This document shows, in pieces, positions 29,229 to 39,012 of a stretch of 64,000 bases of DNA; the first letter of the stretch is position 1, and the number at the start of each line of letters is the position of its first letter. This stretch comes from Haemophilus paracuniculus. Its GTDB lineage: Bacteria > Pseudomonadota > Gammaproteobacteria > Enterobacterales > Pasteurellaceae. The stretch covers positions 62,001 through 126,000 of the forward strand of contig NZ_MUYA01000007.1 of assembly GCF_002015115.1 (NCBI RefSeq), in the 5' to 3' direction. The position numbers and the translations under genes are program-made. The notes beneath the pieces are model-generated. The model ran no database searches and was not told the DNA's origin. It was given only the letters and a program-made list of their open reading frames with translations.

Positions 29229-29250
29229 ACGGCTGGCTGTCTATCTTTTT
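29224..29250 (+). terminator. Intrinsic terminator in the sstT leader, possible attenuator
   Basis: GATAGAC (29224-29230) pairs with GTCTATC (29239-29245), followed at once by five T's. It lies 24 bases upstream of the sstT start, well after the metB terminator, so it must be bypassed for sstT to be expressed from an upstream promoter. Confidence 0.65.
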
Positions 29251-29273
29251 GTCTTACAGAAAGTGAAAAAATT

Positions 29274-30482
29274 ATGAGCAATTCATTATCTTCAAAAATT
29301 CTCGGCGGCAACTTGGTGTTGCGTATCGCCATTGGTATGGGGCTGGGGATTCTTCTCGCCCTTGTTAGCCCAAGTTGGGCGGAAAGCGTTGGCGTTTTAG
29401 GTCAATTCTTTGTGAAATCGTTGCGTGCGATTGCCCCTGTGTTGGTGTTCTTCCTTGTAATGGCATCGATTGCGAACAAGGAATTTGGTAGCGACAGCAA
29501 ATTAAAACCGATTTTGGTGTTATATCTACTCGGCACTTTCGTAGCGGCTTTAACCGCCGTGGCGTTAAGTATGATGTTCCCAACCACCCTGCAATTAGTG
29601 GATAGCCCAGACGGTTTAGCACCGCCAGAGGGTGTGGCACAAGTGTTGAAAACCTTGATTTTCAATTTGGTAGATAACCCTCTCAATGCGTTGAGTAATG
29701 CGAACTTTATCGGCATTTTGGCGTGGTCAATCGGTTTAGGGATTGCGTTACGCCACGCTGCACCTAGCACCAAAACTTTGCTTAACGACTTCTCAAATGC
29801 AGTCTCTTTCGTAGTGAAAGTGGTGATCGCATTCGCCCCAATCGGCGTATTCGGCTTAGTGGCGGAAACGGTAGCAACTAACGGTATCGGTGCATTCGTG
29901 GGCTACGGTCGCTTGTTGGCGGTGTTGCTTGGTGCAATGGCGTTAGTGGCGTTCGTGTTGAACCCGTTATTAGTATTTTGGAAAATCCGCCGCAATCCGT
30001 ACCCACTCGTGTGGACCTGTTTGCGTGAAAGTGGTGTAACTGCATTCTTCACCCGTAGCTCGGCGGCGAACATTCCTGTGAATATGGGCTTGTCTAAACG
30101 CTTAGGCTTGAAAGAAGAAATCTACTCGGTGTCAATTCCACTAGGTGCGAACATCAATATGGCAGGGGCGGCGATTACGATTACCGTTCTAACCCTTGCA
30201 GCAGCTTATACGCAAGGTATTCAGCCTGATTTTGGCACTGCATTATTGTTGAGCTTTGTGGCGGCAATTTGTGCCTGTGGTGCGTCAGGCGTGGCGGGTG
30301 GTTCATTATTGTTGATCCCACTGGCGTGTAGCTTGTTCAATATCCCGAACGATATTGCGGCACAAGTGATCGGGGTTGGTTTCGTGATCGGCGTGATCCA
30401 AGACTCTGCGGAAACCGCTCTCAACTCATCAACGGACGTATTATTTACCGCTGCGGTGAGTATGGCGGAAGATAATAAATAA
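29274..30482 (+). CDS. sstT: Serine/threonine:sodium symporter
   Basis: 402 residues, a dicarboxylate/amino acid:cation symporter (DAACS) with eight membrane helices and re-entrant loops. Key stretches are [39 protein letters not shown] and [16 protein letters not shown] near the transport site. It imports serine and threonine with sodium across the inner membrane, as E. coli SstT. The ATG follows GAAAGTGAAA, a weak ribosome site. A terminator-like hairpin just ahead suggests attenuation. Confidence 0.94.
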   Translation: MSNSLSSKILGGNLVLRIAIGMGLGILLALVSPSWAESVGVLGQFFVKSLRAIAPVLVFFLVMASIANKEFGSDSKLKPILVLYLLGTFVAALTAVALSMMFPTTLQLVDSPDGLAPPEGVAQVLKTLIFNLVDNPLNALSNANFIGILAWSIGLGIALRHAAPSTKTLLNDFSNAVSFVVKVVIAFAPIGVFGLVAETVATNGIGAFVGYGRLLAVLLGAMALVAFVLNPLLVFWKIRRNPYPLVWTCLRESGVTAFFTRSSAANIPVNMGLSKRLGLKEEIYSVSIPLGANINMAGAAITITVLTLAAAYTQGIQPDFGTALLLSFVAAICACGASGVAGGSLLLIPLACSLFNIPNDIAAQVIGVGFVIGVIQDSAETALNSSTDVLFTAAVSMAEDNK

Positions 30483-30500
30483 TCTTTCAGCCCTAACAAG

Positions 30501-30539
30501 CGGGTGGATTTGGCGAAATTTCGCAAATCCGCCCGTTTT
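30501..30539 (+). terminator. Terminator after sstT (uptake-signal type)
   Basis: The stem CGGGTGGATTT (30501-30511) with its near-perfect complement AAATCCGCCCG (30525-30535) is followed by four T's. An uptake-signal-like AACAAGCGGG opens it. Confidence 0.8.
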
Positions 30540-30635
30540 GTTTTTGAGCCTTAGAAATTTTCAAAAATCCTACCGCTTGTTCGGGCAGAAATGCCACGAA
30601 TAGTCGAAAAATGCAAAAAATATCCGCCTTTCCCC

Positions 30636-30664
30636 TTGTAATTTTGGCGGTTTTTGTCTAAATT
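30636..30664 (+). promoter_or_regulatory. Probable apt promoter
   Basis: TTGTAA (30636-30641), 17-base spacer, TAAATT (30659-30664), with the start codon 37 bases on. Confidence 0.5.
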
Positions 30665-30701
30665 CCCAAAGTTATTTTTCTTTTATCAGATAGGTCAAAC
30701 A

Positions 30702-31241
30702 ATGAACCAACTTGATTTAATCAAATCTTCCATTAAATCTATTCCAGACTACCCAAAAGCGGGCATTATTTTCCGTGATATTACCTCTCTATTAGAAGTG
30801 CCAACCGCATTCCAAGCCTCGATTGATGCGATTGTTGCCGAATTTAAAGATAAAGGCATTACCAAAATTGTTGGCACGGAATCCCGTGGCTTTATTTTTG
30901 GGGCACCCGTTGCGTTGGCGTTAGGCGTGCCATTTGTTTTGGTGCGTAAGCCGAAAAAATTACCGCGTGCGGTGATTTCCCAATCTTACACCCTTGAATA
31001 TGGCGAAGACACCTTAGAAATCCACACGGATTCCGTCAAAGAGGGCGACAATGTGTTAATCATTGACGATTTGCTCGCCACGGGTGGCACGGTTGAGGCA
31101 ACGGTAAAATTGATCCGCCGTTTAGGTGGCACGGTGGAAAATGCCGCTTTTGTAATTTGGTTGCCTGATCTCGGTGGTAAAGAACGCCTCGAAAAAGAGG
31201 GGGTAAATTCCTTTACCTTAGTGAGTTTTGAAGGACATTGA
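30702..31241 (+). CDS. apt: Adenine phosphoribosyltransferase
   Basis: 179 residues starting [20 protein letters not shown], close to the Haemophilus length. The PRPP-binding loop is [13 protein letters not shown] (about 123-135); [14 protein letters not shown] and [11 protein letters not shown] are also typical. It converts adenine to AMP for purine salvage. The start at 30702 was preferred to one 48 bases upstream because it gives the family N-terminus. dnaX begins 51 bases downstream, the same neighbour as in enteric bacteria. Confidence 0.96.
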   Translation: MNQLDLIKSSIKSIPDYPKAGIIFRDITSLLEVPTAFQASIDAIVAEFKDKGITKIVGTESRGFIFGAPVALALGVPFVLVRKPKKLPRAVISQSYTLEYGEDTLEIHTDSVKEGDNVLIIDDLLATGGTVEATVKLIRRLGGTVENAAFVIWLPDLGGKERLEKEGVNSFTLVSFEGH

Positions 31242-31292
31242 TTGAGCAAGAACATTGGGCAAACGGCTCAATGTTCCTTTTATTTGTAGCTT

Positions 31293-33341
31293 ATGAGTTA
31301 TCAAGTCTTAGCCCGTAAATGGCGACCACAACGTTTTAGCGAAGTGGTGGGGCAGCAGCACGTTTTATCCGCCTTAGAGAATGGTCTGCGAGAGAACAGA
31401 CTACATCACGCCTACCTTTTTTCTGGTACGAGGGGCGTGGGAAAAACCTCTATCGCTCGTTTATTCGCCAAAGGGCTGAACTGTGAAACGGGCGTTACGC
31501 CCAATCCGTGTGGCGAATGTGCGAATTGTAAAGCGATTGAAGAGGGGCGTTTTATCGATCTGATTGAGATTGACGCCGCTTCTCGCACCAAGGTGGAAGA
31601 CACCCGCGAGCTACTTGATAACGTTCAATACAAACCCACGGTGGGGCGTTTTAAAGTTTATCTGATCGATGAAGTGCATATGCTTTCTCGCCACAGTTTT
31701 AACGCCTTGCTGAAAACCCTCGAAGAACCGCCTGAATACGTTAAATTCCTGCTGGCGACCACCGATCCGCAAAAACTGCCGATCACGATTTTATCTCGCT
31801 GTATGCAGTTCCATTTGCGCGCGTTGGAACAGTCGCAGATCAAGCAACATCTTGAATTTATCCTTAATCAAGAGCAGATCGCCTTTGAAGCCCCTGCGTT
31901 GGAAAAATTAGCCAAAGCGGCACAAGGCAGTATCCGCGATTCATTGAGTTTGACCGATCAAGCGATTGCAGTCAGCAATGGCAATTTAACCCTTGCTGCC
32001 GTCAGCCAAATGTTAGGGCTGATTGACGATCATCAACCCTTAGAACTCGTGCAAGCCCTCGCCCAAGCGGACGGTGAAAAAGCGATGGCTGTGATTCAAA
32101 CCGTTGCCGAAAAAGGCGTAGATTGGGGGCAGCTGCTGAATGATGTGGCGGAAACCTTGCACCAAATTGCAATGTTGCAACTGCTTTCCCATTCCCACCA
32201 AGATGAAACCCAACTGCATTTTTTGGCGAAACAAATTCCGCCCGAAGATGTGCAGTTTTTCTACCAGCTAATGCTCACGGGCAAAAAAGAGTTGCCATAC
32301 GCACCCGATCAACGTTCGGGGGTAGAAATGACGATCCTGCGAGCCTTAGCATTCCACCCAAAGCGGATTGAGCAGTTTGCCGTAATTCCCACAAGCCAAC
32401 CTCAAACAGCTGCGGTTGAAACAAGAAAGGCAGAGCCTCAACGAACTCAACAAAATATTGCTCAACTTCGCCAACAATTAGGGCAAGATCAAGGCTCGCA
32501 AGCGGTCGGATCTTCGCCAATTTCGCCGAATAATCATTCCGCGGTGGCAAATAATTCGCCAAATCCACCCGCTTACAATCCGCAAAATGGTTCGCCCGCG
32601 TTAATGGCGATGCAGGCTCGCCAACGTTTGCAACAGGCTCAAACCGCCGTGCAACAGCAGGAAAAACAGCAGCAAGAAAAAAAAAAGTCTGAGCTAATTC
32701 CTCAAACCTTTTCTCAAACGGGGCAGGCGAATCAACATCAATCAAGCGATTTACAGCAACGCTTGATGAGTTTAGCCACCCCCGAGCAAACGGCAAAACC
32801 GAAAGCCGTTGAAAAAGCCGAAACCAGCAGCGATGAAGAATATCGTTGGACGTGGCTCAATCCCGAATTAGAAAACCAAGCAGAAAGTACCAAACCGTCC
32901 GACATCAAACAGGCGATTTTGCAAGAACGCACCCCCGAATTGGTGCAAAAAACCATTGCGATTTCCTGCGAGCAAGATGAATGGTGCAAAATCGTGAGCG
33001 AACTCAAATTAGGCGGGCTTTCTCGCCAAATTGCCCTCAACAGCTATTTAGCCGCCAAAGAGGGAAATCGGTTACAGCTCGTCCTCAAACCGTCAATGGC
33101 TCACTTAAACAGCCCCGAATCTCGCCAAAGCCTGCAAACCGCTTTGCAAGAACTCGGCTTTGATTATCAACTCGACATCGGCGAAAGCAACGATTTCCAA
33201 ACACCCCTTGAATTTCGCCGCAAAATTTTTGAAAACCTCACCTTAGAGGCAAAAAAAGCGTTATTTGATGATCAGCCACTGAAATTACTACGAGAAGCCT
33301 TTGAGGCGGAAATTGATGAATCGACTATAAGGGCAGTTTAA
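31293..33341 (+). CDS. dnaX: DNA polymerase III tau subunit (and predicted gamma by frameshift)
   Basis: 682 residues. The AAA+ clamp-loader domain (about 1-370) has Walker A GTRGVGKTS (about 45), a zinc module (NCETGVTPNPCGECANC), DEVHML (Walker B) and SRC sensor residues. A Gln/Pro-rich linker at about 370-500 and the C-terminal tau domain that contacts DnaB and the polymerase core follow. In the linker an A10 run (32677-32686) precedes G-T-C-T-G-A, so a -1 shift would give a shortened gamma of about 466 residues. The linker also contains an uptake signal sequence, coding QAVGSS. The stop overlaps the next gene as TAATG. Confidence 0.97.
   Translation: MSYQVLARKWRPQRFSEVVGQQHVLSALENGLRENRLHHAYLFSGTRGVGKTSIARLFAKGLNCETGVTPNPCGECANCKAIEEGRFIDLIEIDAASRTKVEDTRELLDNVQYKPTVGRFKVYLIDEVHMLSRHSFNALLKTLEEPPEYVKFLLATTDPQKLPITILSRCMQFHLRALEQSQIKQHLEFILNQEQIAFEAPALEKLAKAAQGSIRDSLSLTDQAIAVSNGNLTLAAVSQMLGLIDDHQPLELVQALAQADGEKAMAVIQTVAEKGVDWGQLLNDVAETLHQIAMLQLLSHSHQDETQLHFLAKQIPPEDVQFFYQLMLTGKKELPYAPDQRSGVEMTILRALAFHPKRIEQFAVIPTSQPQTAAVETRKAEPQRTQQNIAQLRQQLGQDQGSQAVGSSPISPNNHSAVANNSPNPPAYNPQNGSPALMAMQARQRLQQAQTAVQQQEKQQQEKKKSELIPQTFSQTGQANQHQSSDLQQRLMSLATPEQTAKPKAVEKAETSSDEEYRWTWLNPELENQAESTKPSDIKQAILQERTPELVQKTIAISCEQDEWCKIVSELKLGGLSRQIALNSYLAAKEGNRLQLVLKPSMAHLNSPESRQSLQTALQELGFDYQLDIGESNDFQTPLEFRRKIFENLTLEAKKALFDDQPLKLLREAFEAEIDESTIRAV
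32677..32692 (+). promoter_or_regulatory. Predicted dnaX slippage/frameshift site
   Basis: Ten consecutive A's and a G (codons GAA AAA AAA AAG) are followed in the -1 frame by GTC and a TGA stop at 32690-32692. The E. coli dnaX site is A-AAA-AAG with a -1 stop two codons on; this run is longer, nearer the slippery A runs of Thermus dnaX. An AGGA lies 18 bases upstream. I see no strong downstream stem-loop. Confidence 0.7.
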
Positions 33342-34240
33342 TGCACGCACTCGAAATCCAAAATCTAATCAAAACCTATCCAACGGGCGTTCAAGCGGTT
33401 AAGGGGATCAATTTAACCGTTGAGCAGGGCGATTTTTATGCGTTGTTAGGGCATAACGGGGCGGGGAAATCGACCACGATTGGGATTATCAGTAGCCTTG
33501 TCAATAAAACCAGTGGCACGGTCAAGGTGTTTGGCTATGATTTGGATCGCCAAAAAAGCCAGCTCAAACATCAGATCGGCGTTGTGCCACAAGAGTTTAA
33601 TTTCAATCAATTTGAGAAAGTGATTGACGTGCTAACCCAGCAGGCGGGCTATTACGGCATTCCTTACAAACAAGCGGTGATTCAAGCGGAAAAATGGTTG
33701 AAAAAGTTGGATTTGTGGGAAAAACGGGATCACCTCACCCGCGAGTTGTCGGGCGGTATGAAACGGCGAGTGATGATCGCCCGAGCCTTGATGCACAACC
33801 CAAAACTGCTGATTTTAGACGAACCCACCGCAGGGGTAGATATTGAACTTCGCCGTAGCCTCTGGGATTTCTTGCGAGAGCTGAATCAGCAAGGCACGAC
33901 CATTATTTTAACCACCCACTATTTGGAAGAGGCGGAAACCCTCTGTCGTCATATCGGCATTATTCAACACGGGCAGTTGGTGGAAAACACCTCGATGAAA
34001 GCCTTGCTTGCCAAGCTAGAAACGGAAACTTTTGTGCTAGATTTAGCCGAAAACCGACCGCTTGTGATCGAAAATTACCCCCACCAATGGCTAGATGAAA
34101 CCACCCTTGAAGTGGAAGTGAAACGCCAACAGGGGCTAACCAATTTATTTCAGCAATTAAGCGAACAGCAGGCGGAAGTGTTGAGTTTACGCAACAAATC
34201 GAACCGCTTGGAAGAGCTGTTCCTCAAAATGGCAAATTAG
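33341..34240 (+). CDS. yadG: ABC transporter ATP-binding protein, YadG family
   Basis: 299 residues with Walker [11 protein letters not shown] (about 39-48), signature LSGGMKRRVMIAR (about 140) and Walker B LLILDEPTAGVD. It belongs to the ABC-2 drug/polysaccharide exporter ATPases and reads like E. coli YadG. It pairs with the permease that begins eight bases after its stop. The start overlaps the dnaX stop by one base (TAATG), so translation is probably coupled. The substrate is unknown. Confidence 0.9.
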   Translation: MHALEIQNLIKTYPTGVQAVKGINLTVEQGDFYALLGHNGAGKSTTIGIISSLVNKTSGTVKVFGYDLDRQKSQLKHQIGVVPQEFNFNQFEKVIDVLTQQAGYYGIPYKQAVIQAEKWLKKLDLWEKRDHLTRELSGGMKRRVMIARALMHNPKLLILDEPTAGVDIELRRSLWDFLRELNQQGTTIILTTHYLEEAETLCRHIGIIQHGQLVENTSMKALLAKLETETFVLDLAENRPLVIENYPHQWLDETTLEVEVKRQQGLTNLFQQLSEQQAEVLSLRNKSNRLEELFLKMAN

Positions 34241-34248
34241 GATCGGAA

Positions 34249-35013
34249 ATGCAAAATTTTGTTGGTTTTTACACCTTAGCCGCCAAAGAATCCAAACGGG
34301 TGATCCGCATTTGGCGACAAACCCTTGTGCCACCGATGATTACCACCACCCTCTATTTTCTGATTTTTGGCAAATTGATCGGCGGACGGATTGGCGAGAT
34401 GAACGGGGTCAGCTATATGCAATTTATCGCCCCTGGCTTAATGATGATGTCGGCGATTAACGCCGCCTATGTGAATACGGCATCTTCGTTCTTTTTGAGC
34501 AAATTTGTGCGAAACATCGAAGAACTGCTGGTTTCGCCCCTTTCCACCCATACGATCATTTGGGGTTACGTTCTCGGCAGTATCGTGCGAGGCGGTTTGG
34601 TTGGCTTGTTAGTAATGGCGGTAACCCTGTTTTTCGTGAGTTTTGAAATTCACTCGTGGTTGATGATTATCAGCACAATGTTGCTTACTATTATCAGCTT
34701 TGCCTTGGGCGGTTTGATTAACGCCGTGTATGCCAAATCTTTCGATGATGTCGGGATCGTGCCGACTTTCGTTTTAACCCCCTTAACCTATCTCGGTGGC
34801 GTGTTTTATTCGGTGTCGCTACTGCCCGAATTTTGGCAGGCGGTTTCGCAATTCAACCCGATTGTATATATGATCAACGGCTTCCGTTTCGGCTTTTTGG
34901 GGATCAGCGATGTGCCAGTGGCGTACACCTTTATCGTGCTAATCAGCTTTTCAGTGGGGCTATATTGGGTCGCCTATTGCTTGATCGAAAAAGGCGTAGG
35001 CTTGCGTACTTAG
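34249..35013 (+). CDS. yadH: ABC-2 type permease, YadH family
   Basis: 254 residues with six hydrophobic segments; the ABC-2 signature stretch TFVLTPLTYLGGVFYSVSLLP is at about 175-195. It forms the membrane part of the exporter with the ATPase directly upstream. The last gene of this pair runs into modA after only ten bases, an arrangement that suggests one long transcript. The E. coli homologue YadH has no established substrate. Confidence 0.9.
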   Translation: MQNFVGFYTLAAKESKRVIRIWRQTLVPPMITTTLYFLIFGKLIGGRIGEMNGVSYMQFIAPGLMMMSAINAAYVNTASSFFLSKFVRNIEELLVSPLSTHTIIWGYVLGSIVRGGLVGLLVMAVTLFFVSFEIHSWLMIISTMLLTIISFALGGLINAVYAKSFDDVGIVPTFVLTPLTYLGGVFYSVSLLPEFWQAVSQFNPIVYMINGFRFGFLGISDVPVAYTFIVLISFSVGLYWVAYCLIEKGVGLRT

Positions 35014-35023
35014 CGAGGAAAAA

Positions 35024-35767
35024 ATGAAAAAATTTGCCTTAGCCTTATTCGCCAGCTTACTCACGGCAACCGCCACCAGCGAGCAGATTAACGTTTTTGC
35101 TGCTTCCTCAATGACTAACGTGTTGCAACAACTCGGCGAAAAATATCAGCAACAATATCCCGAAGATCAAGTGCAATTTTCGTTTGCTTCGTCTTCGGTG
35201 CTTGCCAAACAAATTGAGCAAGATGCCCCTGCGGATCTGTTTATTTCCGCCGATCAAAAATGGGCGGATTATGTGGCGGAAAAGCAACCGCAAAAAATTC
35301 AGCAAATCCGACCGCTTGTCAAGAACGATTTGGTGCTAATCGCCCCGAACGATAGCGATCTTCGCCCACAACCGATCGAGCAAATTGATTTCAAGCAGAT
35401 TTTGCAGAACGATTATTTGTCGGTGGGTGACCCCGATCACGTTCCCGTTGGGATTTATGCGAAAAAAGCCTTGACCTCTTTCAATCGTTGGGAACAAATT
35501 GAGCCTCGTTTGGCGAGTGCGAAAAATGTGCGTGATGCCCTCTCTTTTGTGGAACGAGGCGAGTCGCCGTTAGGCATTGTGTATAGCACCGATGCCAACA
35601 TCAGCACCAAAGTCAAAATTATCGCCACCTTTCCCCAAGTCAGCTACGGCGAAGTGGTTTATCCGCTGGTGCAATTAAGCGACAAAGCGGCGGCGAAACG
35701 CTTTGCCGATTATCTCGTTAGCGAGCAAGCCAAACCGATTTTTGAACAAGCAGGATTTCGTTTTTAG
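35024..35767 (+). CDS. modA: Molybdate-binding periplasmic protein
   Basis: 247 residues with a Sec signal peptide (MKKFALALFASLLTATATS). The mature start has the family text INVFAASSMTNVLQQLGEKY, and SSVLAKQIEQDAPADLFISAD carries the anion-binding Ser. It binds molybdate or tungstate in the periplasm for ModBC. It is the first gene of modABC but follows yadH with only ten bases, leaving no room for a separate promoter with a ModE site in between. Confidence 0.95.
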   Translation: MKKFALALFASLLTATATSEQINVFAASSMTNVLQQLGEKYQQQYPEDQVQFSFASSSVLAKQIEQDAPADLFISADQKWADYVAEKQPQKIQQIRPLVKNDLVLIAPNDSDLRPQPIEQIDFKQILQNDYLSVGDPDHVPVGIYAKKALTSFNRWEQIEPRLASAKNVRDALSFVERGESPLGIVYSTDANISTKVKIIATFPQVSYGEVVYPLVQLSDKAAAKRFADYLVSEQAKPIFEQAGFRF

Positions 35768-35770
35768 TCA

Positions 35771-36463
35771 ATGTTTGAATTTAGCCCCCAAGAATTGAAT
35801 GCGATTTGGTTGAGCCTCAAAGTGGCGTCCCTCGCCGTTTTGTTGGCGTTGCCGTGGGCGATTGGGGTGGCGTGGCTGTTGGCTCGCAAGCAGTTTTGGG
35901 GAAAATCCTTGCTCAACGGTTTGGTGCATTTGCCGTTGGTGTTGCCGCCCGTGGTGATCGGCTATTTATTGTTGATCCTAATGGCAAAACGAGGGTTGAT
36001 CGGTCAGTATTTGTGGCAATGGTTCGGCTTTACGTTCAGCTTTTCGTGGAAAGGGGCGGTGCTGGCTTCGGTAATTATGGCGTTTCCGCTAATGGTGCGG
36101 TCGATCCGCTTGGCGTTTGAGAGTGTCGATCCCAAATTAGAGCAAGCCGCTCGCACACTGGGGGCAGGCCCGCTCAAATGCTTTTTTACGCTAAACCTAC
36201 CCCTTGCATTGTCGGGGATTATCGCCGGCACAGTGTTGGGCTTTGCCCGTTCCCTCGGCGAATTTGGGGCGACCATTACCTTTGTGTCCAATATTCCCAA
36301 CCAATCGAAAACCATTCCTGCCGCCCTGTTTACTTTTATTGAAACCCCGAACGGCGAACTTGCTGCCGCCCGTTTGTGTGCGGTGGCGATTGGCATTTCG
36401 CTAGTGGCGTTATTTTGTTCCGAATGGTTAGCCCAAAGGCAGAAAAAATATGCTCAACATTAA
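35771..36463 (+). CDS. modB: Molybdate ABC transporter permease
   Basis: 230 residues with five membrane helices and the EAA loop (EQAARTLGAGPLKCFFTLNL, then SLGEFGATITFVSNIPNQSKT). It is the inner-membrane pore of the molybdate importer. It starts three bases after modA stops and overlaps modC by 14 bases. No ribosome site stands out, consistent with coupled translation. Confidence 0.95.
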   Translation: MFEFSPQELNAIWLSLKVASLAVLLALPWAIGVAWLLARKQFWGKSLLNGLVHLPLVLPPVVIGYLLLILMAKRGLIGQYLWQWFGFTFSFSWKGAVLASVIMAFPLMVRSIRLAFESVDPKLEQAARTLGAGPLKCFFTLNLPLALSGIIAGTVLGFARSLGEFGATITFVSNIPNQSKTIPAALFTFIETPNGELAAARLCAVAIGISLVALFCSEWLAQRQKKYAQH

Positions 36464-37505
36464 CCTTGCACACCGTTTAGGCGAGCTGGATTTTCAGCTT
36501 GATCTCACCATTCCGACCCAAGGCGTTACCGCCATTTTCGGGCGGTCGGGGGCGGGCAAATCGAGCCTGATCAACTTTGTGGCAGGGCTACTTTCGCCCA
36601 CTTCGGGCAAAATTTCCCTCAATCAGCGAGTGCTTTTTGATCGTGAACAGAAGATCAACCTGCCCCCCGAACAACGCCATATCGGCTATGTGTTTCAAGA
36701 GCCTCGCCTGTTTCCCCATTATAGGGTCGAAAAAAATCTCAAATACGGGATCAAGCGGTACGATCCCGACCATTTTTCGCAAATTACCCAATTATTAGGG
36801 ATTAACCATCTGCTCGATCGCTTCCCCGAAAGTTTGTCGGGGGGCGAAAAACAGCGGGTGGCAATCGGGCGAACCTTACTGACCAAACCCGATATTCTGC
36901 TAATGGACGAACCCCTTTCCGCCCTTGATCTGCCTCGCAAAAAAGAGTTGTTGGATTATTTAAGCGAACTCGCCAAGCAGATCCAAATCCCGATTTTGTA
37001 TGTGAGTCATAGCCTTGATGAAGTGGTGCGGTTGGCGGATCGTATTTTGCTAATCGAACAGGGCAAAGTGGCTGCCTTTGAGCAAACGAGCAAAGTGTGG
37101 CAAAGCCCTGCGTTTTCGGCGTGGTTGCCCCATTCGCAAAAAATTAGCCTGCTGGAATTGCCGATTTGTGAAGTGAATGAGACTTATCAAATGCTAGGTT
37201 TGCAATTAGGCGAGCAGAAATTATGGGTTTCGCCATTTCCTCGCTATCAACTCGGCGAAAAAATGCGGATTACCATTGCCAGCCGAGAGGTTTCTCTGGC
37301 TTTAACGCCCCCAAACCAAACCTCTATCCGTAATGTGTTGCAAGGCAAAGTGGTTGAAATTGAGCCGTTAGCGGATAAAGTGGATCTGGCGATGCAAATT
37401 GCCGAACATCGGATTTGGGCGACTATTAGCCGCTGGGCGTTTGATGAATTAGCGATTCAACAGGGGCAACAAATTTATTTGCAAATTAAAACGGTTTCCC
37501 TCTAA
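36450..37505 (+). CDS. modC: Molybdate ABC transporter ATP-binding protein
   Basis: 351 residues. Walker A GRSGAGKSS (about 31-39), signature LSGGEKQRVAIGR (about 130), Walker B ILLMDEPLSALD, and a C-terminal TOBE (molybdate-binding) domain at about 285-350. It powers molybdate import with ModB. The start lies inside the end of modB. An uptake-signal core (ACCGCTTG) follows the stop at about 37530. Confidence 0.95.
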   Translation: MLNINLAHRLGELDFQLDLTIPTQGVTAIFGRSGAGKSSLINFVAGLLSPTSGKISLNQRVLFDREQKINLPPEQRHIGYVFQEPRLFPHYRVEKNLKYGIKRYDPDHFSQITQLLGINHLLDRFPESLSGGEKQRVAIGRTLLTKPDILLMDEPLSALDLPRKKELLDYLSELAKQIQIPILYVSHSLDEVVRLADRILLIEQGKVAAFEQTSKVWQSPAFSAWLPHSQKISLLELPICEVNETYQMLGLQLGEQKLWVSPFPRYQLGEKMRITIASREVSLALTPPNQTSIRNVLQGKVVEIEPLADKVDLAMQIAEHRIWATISRWAFDELAIQQGQQIYLQIKTVSL

Positions 37506-37621
37506 AAAGGCGAAAAAAATAAGAAATCCGACCGCTTGTGATTGATTTCATTCCTATTTTTGTCAGATTACTGTACAATATGGCACTATTTTTTAGCTAG
37601 AAAATAAATCAAGCCTTAAAT

Positions 37622-38953
37622 ATGCAGAACGAATCGGCACTGACTATTCCTGAACTGATTGACTGGACGCAAAAGCGAGAATTTTCCCTCTCGCTTTCGA
37701 CGGATCGCCTTGCTTTCTTGCTGGCGGTCTCGATTTTCAATAACGAACAAGCCGAAGGCGAATTACTGGAAAGTGATTTGGTCGATCTGTTCCGCCACGT
37801 TTCTAATGCGTTTGAGCAATCGGAAGCGACCCTCGCTCAACGTGCCAACAACGCCATCAACGATCTCGTCAAACAGCGACTTCTCAACCGTTTCAGCAGT
37901 GAATTTACCGAAGGGTTAGCGATTTATCGCCTCACGCCATTAGGGGTGGGGATTGCCGATTATTATGTGCGTCAGCGTGAATTTTCGACCCTACGCCTTT
38001 CGATTCAGCTTTCGATTGTTGCCGATGAAATTCAACGTGCGTCAAGTGCGGCGGAAGAGGGGGGCGATGAATACTTCTGGCGAAATCAGGTGTTTGCCCC
38101 GTTGAAATACTCGGTGGCAGAGATTTTTGACAGCATCGATCTTTCGCAGCGAATGATGGACGAAAATCAGCAACATATTCGTGAACGAATTGCCGAATTA
38201 TTAAGCAAAAACTGGCACGAAGCGATTGCCAGTTGTGAACAATTATTAGACGAAACCTCAGGCAACTTGCGAGAATTGCAAGACACCCTCAACGCTGCGG
38301 GCGACAAATTGCAAGCTCAATTATTGCGAATCCAATCCTGCCTAATTGGGCGTAATGATTTGGATTTTATCGACCAGCTCGTGATCAATTTACAAAACAA
38401 ACTCGACCGCATTATTAGCTGGGGACAGCAGGCGATCGACCTCTGGATCGGCTATGACCGCCACGTGCATAAATTTATCCGTACCGCGATTGATATGGAT
38501 AAAAACCGCGTATTCGGGCAGCGTTTGCGTCAATCGATTCAAGGCTATTTTGATGATCCGTGGCTACTTTATATTGCCAAAGCTGACAGCTTGCTTGATT
38601 TGAGAGATGATGAAACCCAGCTCAACGAAGCCGAAGCGGTAGGCGAGCTACCAACCGAATTAGAATATGAATCCCTTTCCGAAGTGCAAGAACAGATTGT
38701 CGCCCTAATGCAATCCCACCTCGCCCCTTATCGTGAACAGGGTAAACCGATTGATCTTGGTGCGATCTTACGCGAACAGCTTGCGATCTATCCGCTTTCA
38801 CGTCATTTTGACGTGGCTCGCATTATCGTGGATCAAGCGGTTAAACTCGGAATGGCAAGCCTCGACAGCCAAGCCGTTTACCCACAATGGCAACCAATCA
38901 ACCAAAACGGTGCCGAAGTGCAGGCGAATGTGATCGATCAATATAATAAATAA
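37622..38953 (+). CDS. mukF: Chromosome partition protein, kleisin subunit
   Basis: 443 residues. An N-terminal winged-helix dimerisation region (about 1-115), a helical middle, and a C-terminal winged helix that binds the MukB head. The text ([40 protein letters not shown]) is family-typical. It bridges the MukB heads in the MukBEF condensin. It begins the mukFEB operon; the methyltransferase gene (smtA/cmoM) that leads this operon in enteric bacteria is not in front. A TACAAT -10-like box lies about 48 bases upstream. Confidence 0.97.
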   Translation: MQNESALTIPELIDWTQKREFSLSLSTDRLAFLLAVSIFNNEQAEGELLESDLVDLFRHVSNAFEQSEATLAQRANNAINDLVKQRLLNRFSSEFTEGLAIYRLTPLGVGIADYYVRQREFSTLRLSIQLSIVADEIQRASSAAEEGGDEYFWRNQVFAPLKYSVAEIFDSIDLSQRMMDENQQHIRERIAELLSKNWHEAIASCEQLLDETSGNLRELQDTLNAAGDKLQAQLLRIQSCLIGRNDLDFIDQLVINLQNKLDRIISWGQQAIDLWIGYDRHVHKFIRTAIDMDKNRVFGQRLRQSIQGYFDDPWLLYIAKADSLLDLRDDETQLNEAEAVGELPTELEYESLSEVQEQIVALMQSHLAPYREQGKPIDLGAILREQLAIYPLSRHFDVARIIVDQAVKLGMASLDSQAVYPQWQPINQNGAEVQANVIDQYNK

Positions 38954-39012
38954 GGGTGCAAGCGGTCAGTTTGTACCAAATTTTGCAGAATAAAACCGAC
39001 AGAGAATTTGAA

